From: Archivesica marissinica
Taxonomy: Eukaryota; Mollusca; Bivalvia; Venerida; Vesicomyidae
Length of the DNA: 64,000 nt
Assembly (NCBI GenBank): GCA_014843695.1
Contig: CM026401.1
Location: 49,240,405 to 49,304,404 of the forward strand
Direction of reading: 5' to 3'
Shown here: positions 1-8,582 of the stretch, piece by piece
Position numbering within the stretch: position 1 is the first letter of the stretch
Layout: each line of letters starts with the position of its first letter
Notes under the pieces: generated by a model
Database searches by the model: none
What the model saw: the letters and a program-made list of their open reading frames with translations, nothing else
What the model was told of the DNA's origin: nothing
Translations under genes and position numbers: made by a program

Positions 1-100
1 GGGGGTGTCGATTAAGTTCTATTGATGAAGCTATCCAGCTGGTTGCGGAAGGTCGGTGGTTCTACCCGTGTGCCCGTCCGTGACTGAAATAATGTCTTGT
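1..100 (+). repeat. Dispersed SINE-like leader fragment
   Basis: The stretch with CAGCTGG, GCGGAAGGTCGGTGGTTCT and a run of GTCCGT-type words recurs at 3940-4012 and, inverted and diverged, at 14265-14360. It directly precedes a SINE here and the A-box-like minisatellite at 4013. No coding signal is visible. Confidence 0.5.
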
Positions 101-108
101 TATATATC

Positions 109-380
109 AGACTGATCTGTAGTCCAGTGGTAACACGCTGGACTGGTAATCCAGGGATCGCAGGTTCGATCCCCCGTTTGACCCTAATAAAATTAACAAT
201 TTTTAAACCGAGGTCTCGTGTCGGTGCTTTACACCGTGCACGTAATAGAACCAGAGGAGACTCTGGAATGGGTATCTGTCTGTATGTATCACTGCACTAT
301 CCTCCACAAATCTAAAATTACTAATCCTTTCAGGAGGCGTCGCTCAAATGGGCAACCGGTAGCGACAATAAATATTTACG
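109..380 (+). mobile_element. SINE-A copy, tRNA-derived
   Basis: The head has an A-box (TAGTCCAGTGG) and a B-box (GGTTCGATCCC, 163-173), so it looks like an internal RNA polymerase III promoter. The anticodon arm CTGGA-CTGGTAA-TCCAG would give a GGT (Thr) anticodon. The body holds the words found in every copy: GTGCTTTACACCGTGCACGT, GCACTATCCTCC and GGCAACCGGTAGCGAC. The usual tail is cut short where an inverted copy begins. Confidence 0.85.
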
Positions 381-530
381 AGACCTCGGTATAACGTCCC
401 ATCTGAAAGACTGTTAATTTTATCGGGGTGAGACGGGGGATCGAACATGCGATCCCCGGGTTACCAGTCCAGCGTGTTACCACTGGCCTACAGATCCGTC
501 TATGACGACAAATAAACGTAAAACACACAT
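379..530 (-). mobile_element. SINE-A head, inverted, with a tail piece
   Basis: The sequence from the internal GAGACCTCGG word to the reverse-complemented head (ending CCGTCT near 501) reads as a minus-strand SINE-A lacking its 3' body. It is followed by a plus-strand tail piece (AAATAAACGTAAAACACA). Together with the copy on its left it forms a head-out inverted pair. Confidence 0.75.
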
Positions 531-596
531 TTTATGTGTGTTTTAAATATTGCTATACACCGGGCATGTGCAAGAACCAGTGATGCTTCTGCGCGT

Positions 597-690
597 CTTC
601 TATCTCGTGTACTATCCCAAAATTAATATGACTAATGTACCTTTAGAGGCACCAGGCAGGGGTCGACGATAACCAAACGTATACAAATAA
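597..690 (+). mobile_element. Diverged SINE-A 3' fragment
   Basis: The words ACTATCCC, AATATGACTAATGTACC and a decayed GCGACGATAA-type tail ending in AAACGTA match the last third of SINE-A. It ends about 30 bases before the splice acceptor of the first arylsulfatase exon in the window. Confidence 0.5.
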
Positions 691-723
691 AGTAATGAAG
701 GAAAAGCACATTTGTTGTTTCAG

Positions 724-847
724 ATCCGAAGCTGGACGGAATATCCCAGTGGGAGTCAATAAGCACAGGCGGGAAAGGCAAGAGGACCGAGTTCATATAC
801 AACTTAGATGATACAGTACCAGCAACACAGGGCCACGCTGGAATAAG
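724..847 (+). CDS. Arylsulfatase (ARSB/I/J type), internal exon
   Basis: This exon encodes about 41 residues, beginning PKLDGISQWESIS and ending DTVPATQGHAGI plus two bases of an Arg codon. The LDG-x-x-W-x-S/T-IS motif, followed by an E-F/L-I/L-x-N-x-D segment, is characteristic of the late part of arylsulfatase B-type enzymes. These remove sulfate from glycosaminoglycans or related substrates, usually in lysosomes or outside the cell. The acceptor is TTGTTGTTTCAG and the donor is GTTAAT. It enters with two bases of a split codon and leaves in phase 2, which fits the next exon exactly. The formylglycine-forming active site (C-x-P-x-R) belongs upstream and is not in the window. The family call is firm; the paralogue is not decidable. 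Confidence 0.88.
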
Positions 848-980
848 GTTAATTCCAGTAAATCGATCGAGTACATCGACTATTTAGCTATATAAATTAA
901 TAGTACAGTTCACGCCTTAGCTATGATACAACTAAGTGGTTTCATATACAGTTACCATTCGTTAAACTTGCTTTGTTTAG

Positions 981-1229
981 TTTAAACTTTATTTATTTTA
1001 CAATGATTGCGAAACAAGCTTTAACAACTTATATTAATCACTCTCGTTGGCGCGGATGAAAGCGTAAATGTGGTCATTCGTGTGGGAGGAAACCGGAGTA
1101 CCCGGGGAAAATCACCATCTGTACGATCTGGCGACAACCGTACCATCTCACATATTTCCCGGTCAGAGGATCGAACCCGGGTTGCATTGGTGAGAAGCGA
1201 GCGCGCTAACCACTGCGCTAAATGGGCAG
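981..1229 (-). mobile_element. SINE-B copy, tRNA-derived
   Basis: On the minus strand it runs from a tRNA-like head (AGCGCAGTGGTTAGCGCGC, B-box GGTTCGATCC) through TCTCCGGGTACTCCGGTTTCC-type body words to the tail AATAAATAAAGTTTAAAC. It lies in the arylsulfatase intron 848-2834. The head would present a CTC (Glu-like) anticodon loop. Confidence 0.85.
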
Positions 1230-1319
1230 TTTGATTGAACATAATTTACGAACGCCGATTTGAACTCGAAACTCAAGGAGATGAGAAACTCCGAGAGCAA
1301 AGATCACCATTGGTTCGTA

Positions 1320-1715
1320 TACAGTCACACCAGTGTTAGTGATCACCTCTATTAAGCAGTAAACCTGTATAAGGCAGCCAGTTTCCAGATTCCCAATATG
1401 TTGTTTTATTATACATTTCACTATATTTATCAGCCACCTGTGTTTAATCAGCCAGTTTCCAGATTCCCAATATGTTGTTTTATTATACATTTCACTATAT
1501 TTATCAGCCACCTGTGCTAAGCAGCCAGTTTCCAGAGTTCCAATATGTTGTTTTATTATACATTTCACTATATTTATCAGCCACCTGTGCTAAGCAGCCA
1601 GTTTCCAGAGTTCCAATATGTTGTTTTATTATACATTTAACTATATTTATCAGCCACTTGTGCTAAGCAGCCAGTTTCTGTGATTCCCTTGGCTGGCTGT
1701 TTAACACATGTATTT
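1320..1715 (+). mobile_element. MITE-4 copy, pogo/Tigger-like ends, expanded inside
   Basis: The left end is TA followed by CAGTCACACCAGTGTTAG. The right end (GGCTGGCTGTTTAACAC) is the decayed partner of the intact ends seen at 6284 and 23901. The interior carries the recurrent words ATTAAGCAGCC and CAGTTTCCAGATTCCCAATA. TA target sites and CAGT ends suggest a Tc1/mariner-pogo relative; this is an inference, as no transposase is present. Confidence 0.65.
1376..1690 (+). repeat. 73-bp tandem repeat, about four copies
   Basis: AGCCAGTTTCCAG starts recur at 1376, 1450, 1523, 1596 and 1669, giving a 73-74 bp period. The unit is a local expansion of the interior of the MITE-4 copy. Open frames across it are by-products of the repetition. 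Confidence 0.9.
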
Positions 1716-1885
1716 ATTGTACATGTATGATCTCTACCTCCATTCATACGACTTAACAAGTTGCGTTTACGTAGATAATGTGTTTGTTCTGTCCGTATGT
1801 ATGCGGGTCATTCTAATTTGCAAGAAGAGCGCGTATCATACGACCATATGGAAAGCACAAGCACTAGGCTTGTTTAAATACCCGG

Positions 1886-2795
1886 GACAACGATGCATAG
1901 CTTTAGACTCTGGCATTTCAATAGGGAAACAATACATACTTTTTGACCTTGGCATTTTAATAGGGCAAACAATGCATACATTTTGACCATGGTATTTCAA
2001 TAGGGCAAACAATGCCTCGCTCTTGACCCCCCGACCTTTCAATAGGGCAAACAATGCATATATTTTGACCATGGTATTTCAATTGGGCAAACAATGCGTT
2101 ACTCTTATCTCCCCGACCTTTCAATAGGGCAAACAATGCATACATTTTGACCATGGTATTTCAATAGGGCAAACAATACGTCGCTCTTGACTCCCCGACC
2201 TTTCAATAGGGCAAAACATGCGTTGTTCTTAACTCCCCGACCTTTCAATAGGGCAAACAATGCGTCGCTCTTGACTTCATGAGCATTCAATAGGGCAAAC
2301 AATGCGTCGCTCTTGACTCCCCGACCTTTCAATAGGGCAAACAATGCGTTGCTCTTAACTCCCCGACCTTTCAATAGGACACACACGGCGTCGCTCTTGA
2401 CCCTCGACCGTTCAATAGGGCAAACAATGCATACAGTTTGACCATGGTATTTCAATTGGGCAAACAATGCGTCGCTCTTCACCCCCCGACCTTTCAATAG
2501 GGCAAACAATGCGTCGCTCTTCACCCCCAGACCTTTCAATAGGGCAAACAATGCATACATTATGACCATGGTATTTCAATAGTGCAAACAATGCGTCGCT
2601 CTTGACCCCCTGACCTTGCAATAGGGCACACAATGCGTCGTTCTTGACCCGTGACCGTTCAATATGGCAAATAATGTGTCGTTCTTGACCCGTGACCGTT
2701 CAATATGGCAAACAATGTGTCGTTCTTGACCCGTGACCGTTCAATAGGGCAAACAATGTGTCGTTCTTGACCCGTGACCGTTCAATAGGGCTGGC
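1886..2795 (+). repeat. 40-43 bp minisatellite, about 21 units, two subtypes
   Basis: Each unit contains CAATAGGGCAAACAATG. One subtype continues ATACATTTTGACCATGG (about 40 bp) and the other GTCGCTCTTGAC plus CCCCGACC (42-43 bp). The subtypes are interspersed. The right end (last ~150 bp) is a third subtype, TGTGTCGTTCTTGACCCGTG. The array ends about 40 bases before the arylsulfatase exon at 2835, so it fills most of the 3' part of that intron. The minus-strand frames are repeat artefacts. Confidence 0.92.
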
Positions 2796-2834
2796 AGCAC
2801 ACTGCATGAGCACATTACTCTACTATATATTCAG

Positions 2835-2995
2835 AATGGGTGACTTCAAGTTGTTGGCCGGAAACACCGGCTTATTTAATGGTTGGTACCCTCCGGATCG
2901 GGTTTACAGGGAGGAAGAGGTGGAGGAGGCATACGACTTTGAAGAACGAATAAAAGCTGGAAATGAGTCGTACTACAAGCTCTTCAACTTAAAAG
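2835..2995 (+). CDS. Arylsulfatase (ARSB/I/J type), penultimate exon
   Basis: The exon supplies the last base of a split Arg codon and then 53 residues starting MGDFKLLAGNTG, with GWYPP at about residues 17-21 and YYKLFNLK at the end. The pattern R-x-G-x-[WF]-K-L-L, then W-[YF]-P-P, then L-F-[ND]-[IL] is the conserved C-terminal-domain path of ARSB-like sulfatases. The acceptor is CTACTATATATTCAG. The donor is a GT at 2996 with an atypical continuation (GTCAAT). It leaves in phase 1, and joining to 6309 restores an Asp codon to give LKDDPNEY. The intron that follows (2996-6308) holds a SINE cluster and the A-box-like minisatellite. Confidence 0.9.
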
Positions 2996-3044
2996 GTCAA
3001 TAGGTCCTATTTTGCCGAATGTCTTTATTGTGTATTTGTTGTTT

Positions 3045-3400
3045 GTTTTATACACATTAATTTAGCTCGTTTGCGGAACAGATTCGCACAACGTTGCACT
3101 AATCGCTCTCGATACAACGATTAGACACTGAGGTTATAAAACTTTTCTCCAATCTCAAAAAAACTCGTTTGATTGGTTCAGCTGACAGTAATACTCAGAA
3201 TCAACCAATCAGATCATTTGAGCTTGAGTTTGAGATCTGAGAATAGTTTTATAACCTCGGAGCTTGATGGACTCGACCGCAATGAGTGAGAGAGAGAAGA
3301 GGCATTATGAAGTGTGTCTGGCCCAAGGACACTACCCCATTAGATCTGACTTGGATCGAATTCATGACCTGATGAATGCTATTTAATATTGATTTGCAAT
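3045..3400 (-). mobile_element. SINE-C copy, diverged, split by MITE-6
   Basis: The left part (TTAGCTCG, GCACTAATCGCTCTCGAT) is the reverse complement of the SINE-C tail. The right part (GATGGACTCGACCGCAATGAG, AGAGAGAAGAGGCATTATG) matches its body. A 130-bp inverted-repeat element interrupts the two. The tRNA-like head is hardly recognisable. Confidence 0.55.
3129..3259. mobile_element. MITE-6, short foldback element
   Basis: The ends GAGGTTATAAAAC (3130) and GTTTTATAACCTC (3247-3258) are perfect inverted repeats. The match continues imperfectly inward through CTCAAA and TTTGAG segments, giving about 130 bp able to fold into one hairpin. It sits inside a SINE-C copy. Confidence 0.7.
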
Positions 3401-3411
3401 AAAAAGTTCTG

Positions 3412-3482
3412 GCAGGGGACATAACCTGCGATCCACGAAATCACAGTCTAACGTGTTAACCACTGAACTACTGACCCGTCTA
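3412..3482 (-). mobile_element. SINE-A head fragment
   Basis: The reverse complement carries AGTGGTTAACACGTTAGACTG and a decayed B-box region, matching the tRNA-like head only. No body follows. Confidence 0.5.
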
Positions 3483-3513
3483 TTCTTCCTCTATCGGTGA
3501 TCACATATAAATT

Positions 3514-3889
3514 ATTAGCCTGGGTTCCATTATGTCATCGATACCCGTCTGGCCCTAATAAAATTAACACTCTTTCAGATGGGGCGTTAAACCGAGGTTT
3601 CGTGTCAGTGCTTTACACCGTGCACGTAAAAGAACCAAAGGAGACTCTGGAATGGTTCTCACTGTCTGTATCATTGCACTATCCTCCAACTATCTAAAAT
3701 GACTAATCTCTTCAGGGGGTGTCGCTTATATGGGCAACCGGTAGCGACGATAAATAAACGTAAAATCACAAAATTCCAGTCTGTCGATTTTTCACTAATT
3801 TACTTCTGGCAAAATGACAGATGACATGTGTTAAAATATATTTATATGACTGACCAGGCAAACTATATCAACACCTGTTCCCAGGCTAA
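3514..3889. mobile_element. MITE-3 copy with a SINE-A inside it
   Basis: The left end TTAGCCTGGGTTCCAT and the right end CCTGTTCCCAGGCTAA are inverted repeats shared with the uninterrupted copy at 8970-9204. After the first ~25 bases the element is broken by a plus-strand SINE-A and resumes at about 3775 (TTCCAGTCTGTCGATTTTTC). MITE-3 is therefore older than the SINE-A insertion. Confidence 0.72.
3538..3770 (+). mobile_element. SINE-A copy, head truncated
   Basis: It begins within the end of the head (ACCCGTCTGGCCCTAATAAA), carries the full body (GTGCTTTACACCGTGCACGT, GCACTATCCTCC) and ends ATAAATAAACGTAAAA. It is inserted in MITE-3. Confidence 0.8.
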
Positions 3890-3939
3890 TAAACTATTTA
3901 TAGAGTATCTTATTTGTTGAATTGAGTTTGTGTTGTGTC

Positions 3940-4012
3940 TATTAATAAAGCCCAGCTGACTTGCAGTAGGTCAGTGGTTCTACCCGGGTGTCCGTCCGTG
4001 CCTGCAACACGG
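3940..4012 (+). repeat. Dispersed leader fragment before the minisatellite
   Basis: CCCAGCTGACTTGCAGTAGG and TTCTACCCGGGTGTCCGTCC match the start of the window. Shorter pieces of it (TTCTACCC to GTGCCTG) recur inside the adjacent array near 4173, 4355 and 4618, so it is part of the array's higher-order unit. Confidence 0.6.
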
Positions 4013-5832
4013 AAGTCGTGATAGCGCAATGGTAGCGCAGTGGTAGCGCAGTAGCGCAATGGTAGCGTGGTAGCGCAATGGTAGCGTAGTAGCGCAATGA
4101 TAGCGTGGTAGCGCAGTAGCGCAATGGTAGCATGGTAGCGCAGTGGTAGCGTGGTGCAGTACGTCGCTAGTTCTACCCGGGTGTCCGTCCGTGCCTGTAT
4201 ACGGAAGTCGTGGTAGCGCAATGATAGCGCAGTGGTAGAGCAGTAGCGCAATGGTAGGCGCAATGGTAGCGTGGTAGCGCAATGATAGCGTGGTAGCGCA
4301 GTAGCGCAATGGTAGCGTGGTAGCGCAGTGGTAGCGTGGTGCAGTACGTCGCTAGTTCTACCCGGGTGTCCGTCCGTGCCTGTATACGGAAGTCGTGGTA
4401 GCGCAATGATAGCGCAGTGGTAGAGCAGTAGCGCAATGGTAGGCGCAATGGTAGCGTGGTAGCGCAATGGTAGGTGCAATGGTAGCGTGGTAGCGCAATG
4501 TACACTGTATACGGAAGTCGTGATAGCGCAATGATAGCGCAGTGGTAGCGTGGTAGCGCAATGATAGCGCAATGGTAGCGTGGTAGCGCAATGGTAGCGT
4601 GGTGCAGTACGTCGCTAGTTCTACCCAGGTGTCCGTCCGTGCCTGCAACACTATACGGAAGTCGTGATAGCGCAATGGTAGTGCAATGGTAGCGTGGTAG
4701 CGCAATGGTAGCGCAATGATAGCGTGGTAGCGCAGTGGTAGCGCAATGGTAGCGCAGTGGTAGCGTGGTAGCGTGGTAGCGCAATGATAGCGCAATGGTA
4801 GCGTGGTAGCGCAATGGTAGCGCAATGATAGCGTGGTAGCGCAGTGGTAGCGTGGTAGCGCAATGGTAGGCGCAACGGTAGGCGCAATGGTAGCGTGGTA
4901 GCGCAATGGTAGGCGCAATGGTAGCGTGGTAGCGCAATGGTAGGCGCAATGGTTGCGCAATGGTAGCATGGTAGCGCAATGGTAGCGTGGTAGCGCAATG
5001 GTAGCGCAGTAGCGCAATGGTAGGCGCAATGGTAGCGTGGTAGCGCAATGGTAGGCGCAATGGTAGCGCAATTGTAGCGTGGTAGCGCAATGGTGGCGCA
5101 GTAGCGCAGTAGCGCAATGATAGCGCAATGGTTGCGCAATGGTAGCGCAATGGTAGCACAATAGTAGCGTGGTAGCGCAATGGTAGCGCAGTAGCGCAAT
5201 GGCAGGCGCAATGGTAGCGCAATGGTAGCGCAATGGTAGGCGCAATGGCAGGCGCAATGGTAGCGCAATGGTAGCGCAATGGCAGGCGCAATGGTAGCGC
5301 AATGGTAGGCGCAATGGTAGCGCAATGGTAGCGCAGTAGCGCAATGGTAGGCGCAATGGTAGCGCAATGATAGGCGCAATTGTAGGCGCAATGGTAGCAC
5401 AATGGTATCGCAATGGCAGGCGCAATGGTAACACAATGGCAGGTGCAATGGTAGCGCAATGGTAGGCGCAATTGTAGCGCGGTAGGCGCAATGGTAGCAC
5501 AGTAGCGCAATTGTAGGCGCAATGGTAGCACAATGGTATCGCAATGGCAGGCGCAATGGTAGCGCAATGACAGGCGCAATGGTAGCGCAATAGTAGGCGC
5601 AATGGTAGCGTGGTAGCGCAATGGTAGCGCAGTAGCGCAATGGTAGCGCAGTAGCGCAATGGTAGGCGCAATGGCAGGCGCAATGGTAGCGCAATGGTAG
5701 CGTGGTAGCGCAATGGTAGCGCAATGGTAGGCGCAATGGTAGTGCAGTAGCGCAATGGTAGGCGCAATGGTAGCGCAGTAGCGCAATGGTAGCGCAGTAG
5801 CGCAATGGTAGGCGCAATGGTTACACAATGGT
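4013..5832 (+). repeat. A-box-like minisatellite (GTAGCGCAATG and variants)
   Basis: About 1.8 kb is built from words of 8-12 bases: GTAGCGCAATG, GTAGCGTG, GTAGCGCA and, towards the right, GTAGGCGCAATG. The word GATAGCGCAGTGGTAGCGC equals the A-box end of the SINE-C head, and the array opens with the head's own AAGTCGTGATAGCGC. A larger unit of about 185-260 bp, marked by GTGCAGTACGTCGCTAG, repeats three times between 4145 and 4660. Long minus-strand frames rich in Leu-Arg-Tyr-His-Cys-Ala exist because the unit lacks stops; they are not taken as genes. Confidence 0.9.
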
Positions 5833-5917
5833 AGCTCGTTCCCTTCATGTGGATATGCTATTTACAAGCACGCATACATGTGCCTATTTACTATATTCGC
5901 GCGATTTAGCATACATA

Positions 5918-6098
5918 CTCTTTCAGATGAGACTTGAAACCGAGGTCTCGTGTCGGTGCTTTACACCGTGCACGTAAAAGAACCAGAGGAGACTCTGGAA
6001 TGTGTCTCTGTCTGTATCCTCCAACAATCTAAAATGACTATTTTCTTCAGGAAGCGTCGCTCATATGGGCAACCTGTAGCGACGGTAAATAAACGTAA
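5918..6098 (+). mobile_element. SINE-A body, head missing
   Basis: It starts at CTCTTTCAGATGAGAC, carries GTGCTTTACACCGTGCACGT and GGCAACCTGTAGCGACGG, and ends TAAATAAACGTAAGCACAC. Confidence 0.8.
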
Positions 6099-6109
6099 GC
6101 ACACACACA

Positions 6110-6284
6110 TACAGTCAAACCTGTGTTAGTGGCCACCTCCATTAAGCAGCCAACCTGTATTAAGCAGCCAGTTTCCAGATCGGTTAGTTTATTATATATT
6201 TGACCTCTACTAAGCAGCCACCTGTGTTAAGCAGCCACTTTCTCTGACTCCCTTGGCTGGCTGCTTAAGACAGATTTGACTGTA
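6110..6284 (+). mobile_element. MITE-4 copy, intact ends
   Basis: TA-CAGTCAAACCTGTGTTAG on the left and TTAAGACAGATTTGACTGTA on the right form terminal inverted repeats with a TA at each side. The interior has ATTAAGCAGCC repeats and GGCTGGCTGC. It ends 25 bases before the arylsulfatase terminal exon, so the element lies against the splice acceptor region. Confidence 0.8.
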
Positions 6285-6308
6285 CTCTTATCATTTGTTG
6301 TATTGCAG

Positions 6309-6496
6309 ATGATCCTAACGAATACACGAATCTAGCTGATGACATGCCAGATATGGTTCAGAAACTGCTCGATCGGATGCTAGAATACCACAAAGAAATG
6401 ATACCTGCAAAGATTCCACCTTCAGACCCAGCTGCTGATCCGAAGTATTTCGCTAATACGTGGTCCCCTGGTTGGTGTAAGAAGCCGATGGAGTAA
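6309..6496 (+). CDS. Arylsulfatase (ARSB/I/J type), terminal exon
   Basis: After completing a split Asp codon, 61 residues run from DPNEYTNLADDMPDMV through KLLDRMLEYHKEMIPA to WSPGWCKKPME and a TAA stop at 6494-6496. The order D-P-x-E, then a helix with K-L-L-x-R-[LM]-x-x-[YH]-H, then V/I-P, then D-P, then W-x-P-W is the typical C-terminus of ARSB-like sulfatases, so the protein ends at its natural place. The acceptor is TTGTTGTATTGCAG. The three exons here give roughly the last 157 residues of a protein usually about 500-600 long. No frameshift or internal stop is seen, so the gene looks functional. Confidence 0.92.
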
Positions 6497-6623
6497 TCGA
6501 ATATACTGGTCACGGCACCAACATTTATAGTGTGTGCAAACGTGTTGAACTAATGTTAATTTCATCAACTTTGTTTCATGCATATAATGAACTATTGAAT
6601 CATATATATATATAATTATATAG

Positions 6624-6629
6624 ATTAAA
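6624..6629 (+). promoter_or_regulatory. Possible polyadenylation signal (ATTAAA)
   Basis: ATTAAA lies 128 bases after the arylsulfatase stop codon, just after an AT-repeat (6602-6622) and before MITE-1. It is the first common hexamer variant downstream, but it is weak evidence alone. Confidence 0.35.
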
Positions 6630-6651
6630 GAGAACTATTTCGTACATCAAC

Positions 6652-6960
6652 TTAAAGCGACACTACATCAGTGAAAACACACATTTCTACATAATGTATT
6701 TTCCTATTATATGGTATAATTTCTTTCCAAATATTTGACTCAAATACTGCGTATTTCAACTAATAAGCAAACGTCGTATACGCGGTGTGTTGACATAACA
6801 AACTAATGTAAACATATATGCGTAATACAACTAGTGTATCTTGAATAACACGATGTATGGTACATATTTACCGTTATATCTCACATGTGTGTCTATTTAT
6901 TTGTAGACTATTCTTAGTTAACTTATCTCTAAACGACATTATCTCGCGTTTAGTATTGAT
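6652..6960 (+). mobile_element. MITE-1 copy, right end lost
   Basis: It begins TTAAAGCGACACTACATCAG and shares long interior blocks (AACGTCGTATACGCGG, GTTGACATAACA, ACGACATTATCTCGCGTTTA) with the complete copy at 21002-21390. The right end is replaced by a SINE chimera. Confidence 0.75.
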
Positions 6961-6961
6961 G

Positions 6962-7055
6962 CACCAAGTACTGGTTAGCCACTGGAGCCTGCCCAGGTAA
7001 ACTGTCCGTCGCTCAAATTGGTAACCGGTAGCGACGTTAAATAAACTTACATTTA
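6962..7055 (+). mobile_element. SINE-E/SINE-A chimeric fragment
   Basis: The left part (GCACCAAGTACTGGTTAGCC, CTGCCCAGG) matches SINE-E/D. The right part (GTCGCTCAAATTGGTAACCG, GCGACGTTAAATAAAC) matches the SINE-A tail. Confidence 0.55.
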
Positions 7056-7093
7056 AAAAAAGCTACAGCTGGGCGCGCAATCATTTAGTGTTC

Positions 7094-7290
7094 TTAAAGC
7101 GACATTACATCATTATACCGGTCCCGGGTTCGATACTCGGTCAGGCCACGTATGTAGTGTCATTGAGCAAGGCACCTCACACACATTGCTTAGTACTGGT
7201 TAACCACTTAGGTCGGCTAAACTTGCCCCGGAAAACATGTCTACGTACCCGCAAAGGGGTTTGATATTAATGGAACATACATACATACAC
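7094..7290 (+). mobile_element. MITE-1 end joined to a SINE-D copy
   Basis: TTAAAGCGACATTACATCA (7094-7112) is a MITE-1 end. From 7119 the sequence is SINE-D from its B-box (GGTTCGATACTCGG) through GTCATTGAGCAAGGCACC to GGGGTTTGATATTAATGG. The SINE head is missing 5' of the B-box. Confidence 0.7.
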
Positions 7291-8067
7291 TACAAAAAAA
7301 CATTATAATTTGAAATTTAATTCCATACTCTACTATATCCGGAATCCCCGTAATACTTGGAATACACATAGACGCGGTTGGCATAATTATACGGCAGTTT
7401 GCTGTATTAATCATGCCAGCCCCTAGTTGTTCTGCCCAACTGCTTTTACCCAAATTATTTTTCATTACTTTCTTATATTTATGCTTTTAACTAATACTTT
7501 TAACTTCTGGCCAGACCCTTTTGCTATGTTGCACAAATATATATATGTGCCTTATAATCTGTTAACTTATTTCACATCTGATGCATGCTCGTATGTAATA
7601 TTGTATTGTCGAATGTACTACATATGCAATAAAATATGGTTAAATCAACTTCTTTGCGGCTTTTGACGCTCAACATGTCTACATCCCCGCGAGAGGTTTG
7701 ACATTAGAGAAATATAGATCGTGTTTCTAACTTTCTATCACATTTATTATAAAGATAAATGATTATAAAATGCCATTATACAATAATCTGAAAATTGTTA
7801 AAATACCATTTTGTTGACTTATAATGTAATTATCTGCCTTACGATAATCCTGACTTACGACTGATTTTGATATGGCGGGTCATTATAGATCGATAGACAG
7901 GTGCGATACATATATATATTTCAACCAATCATTATGTAGGAAATATTTACTGCGTATATCAATATGTCTGCGCCCAGTGCAAGCTTTTTCCTTTGTTTGT
8001 TGACAAGTGCTTTGTTGATTTATCGTTATCTTGTTGCGCTTAGTGTGGCATTTTGCCTACAGTTGAG
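7291..8067. other. No gene seen; one SINE-D tail fragment
   Basis: The block is AT-rich and has no exon-like open frame with splice signals that I trust. At 7668-7722 there is a SINE-D tail piece (ACATGTCTACATCCCCGCG, GGTTTGACATTA). Confidence 0.5.
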
Positions 8068-8193
8068 ATGCCGACGGGCAACCGTAAATACACTGCACAA
8101 AAAACACGGAACCTGATATTGCAGTCTGATAACGAGGATTGGAATGACCATTCTGATGAAAGTTCTGAACAGACGAGAGAGAATGGTAACTAG
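8068..8193 (+). CDS. Short acidic ORF, possible transposase N-terminal remnant
   Basis: A 41-residue frame starts MPTGNRKYTA and continues with SDNEDWNDHSDESSE before a stop at 8191. A basic start followed by an Asp/Ser/Glu-rich stretch resembles the first residues of piggyBac-type transposases, but no catalytic domain follows and I see no downstream continuation. It could also be chance. No splice donor is obvious. Confidence 0.25.
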   Translation: MPTGNRKYTAQKTRNLILQSDNEDWNDHSDESSEQTRENGN

Positions 8194-8374
8194 GCCTATT
8201 TATATGATACCATATGAAAAGTTTCAGTTTGGTACCTGCAATATTCTACCTGGGGTACTTCATTATTGTAGCATATCGCAAATTGTGTGGTTTACCTGTA
8301 ATTATCTCATCTGTCACACCCGTACATAGCGGATTTTGACAACTATGTATTGTGAAATTGATCAATCAAAAATG

Positions 8375-8582
8375 GCATCCATGGTCCAGTGTTAGAGCGT
8401 CGGATTTGGAATCGATCGGTCCCGGGTTCGATACTCGGTCAGGCCACGTATGTAGTGTCATTGAGCAAGGCACCTCACACACATTGCTTAGTACTGGTTA
8501 ACCACTTAGGTCGGCTAAGCCTGCCCAGGAAAACATGTGTACGTCCCCGCAAGGGGTTTGACATTAATGGAACATACATACA
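8375..8582 (+). mobile_element. SINE-D copy, near complete
   Basis: The head (CCATGGTCCAGTG, TTAGAGCGTCGGATTTGG) has an A-box-like start and a B-box GGTTCGATACTCGG. The body has GTCATTGAGCAAGGCACCTC and CTTAGTACTGGTTAACCAC. The tail ends ATGGAACATACATACATC. The anticodon loop TTTGGAA would be Pro-like (TGG). Confidence 0.82.

Noticed and set aside
163..173. True tRNA genes at the many B-box sites
   Set aside because: Each B-box is followed by a conserved SINE body and A-rich tail, and clover-leaf pairing is incomplete in most copies; they are SINE heads, not tRNA genes.
4173..5848. Long minus-strand frames up to 551 codons (Leu/Arg/Tyr/His/Cys/Ala-rich)
   Set aside because: They lie wholly in the A-box-like minisatellite, whose words lack stops on that strand; three overlapping frames are open at once.
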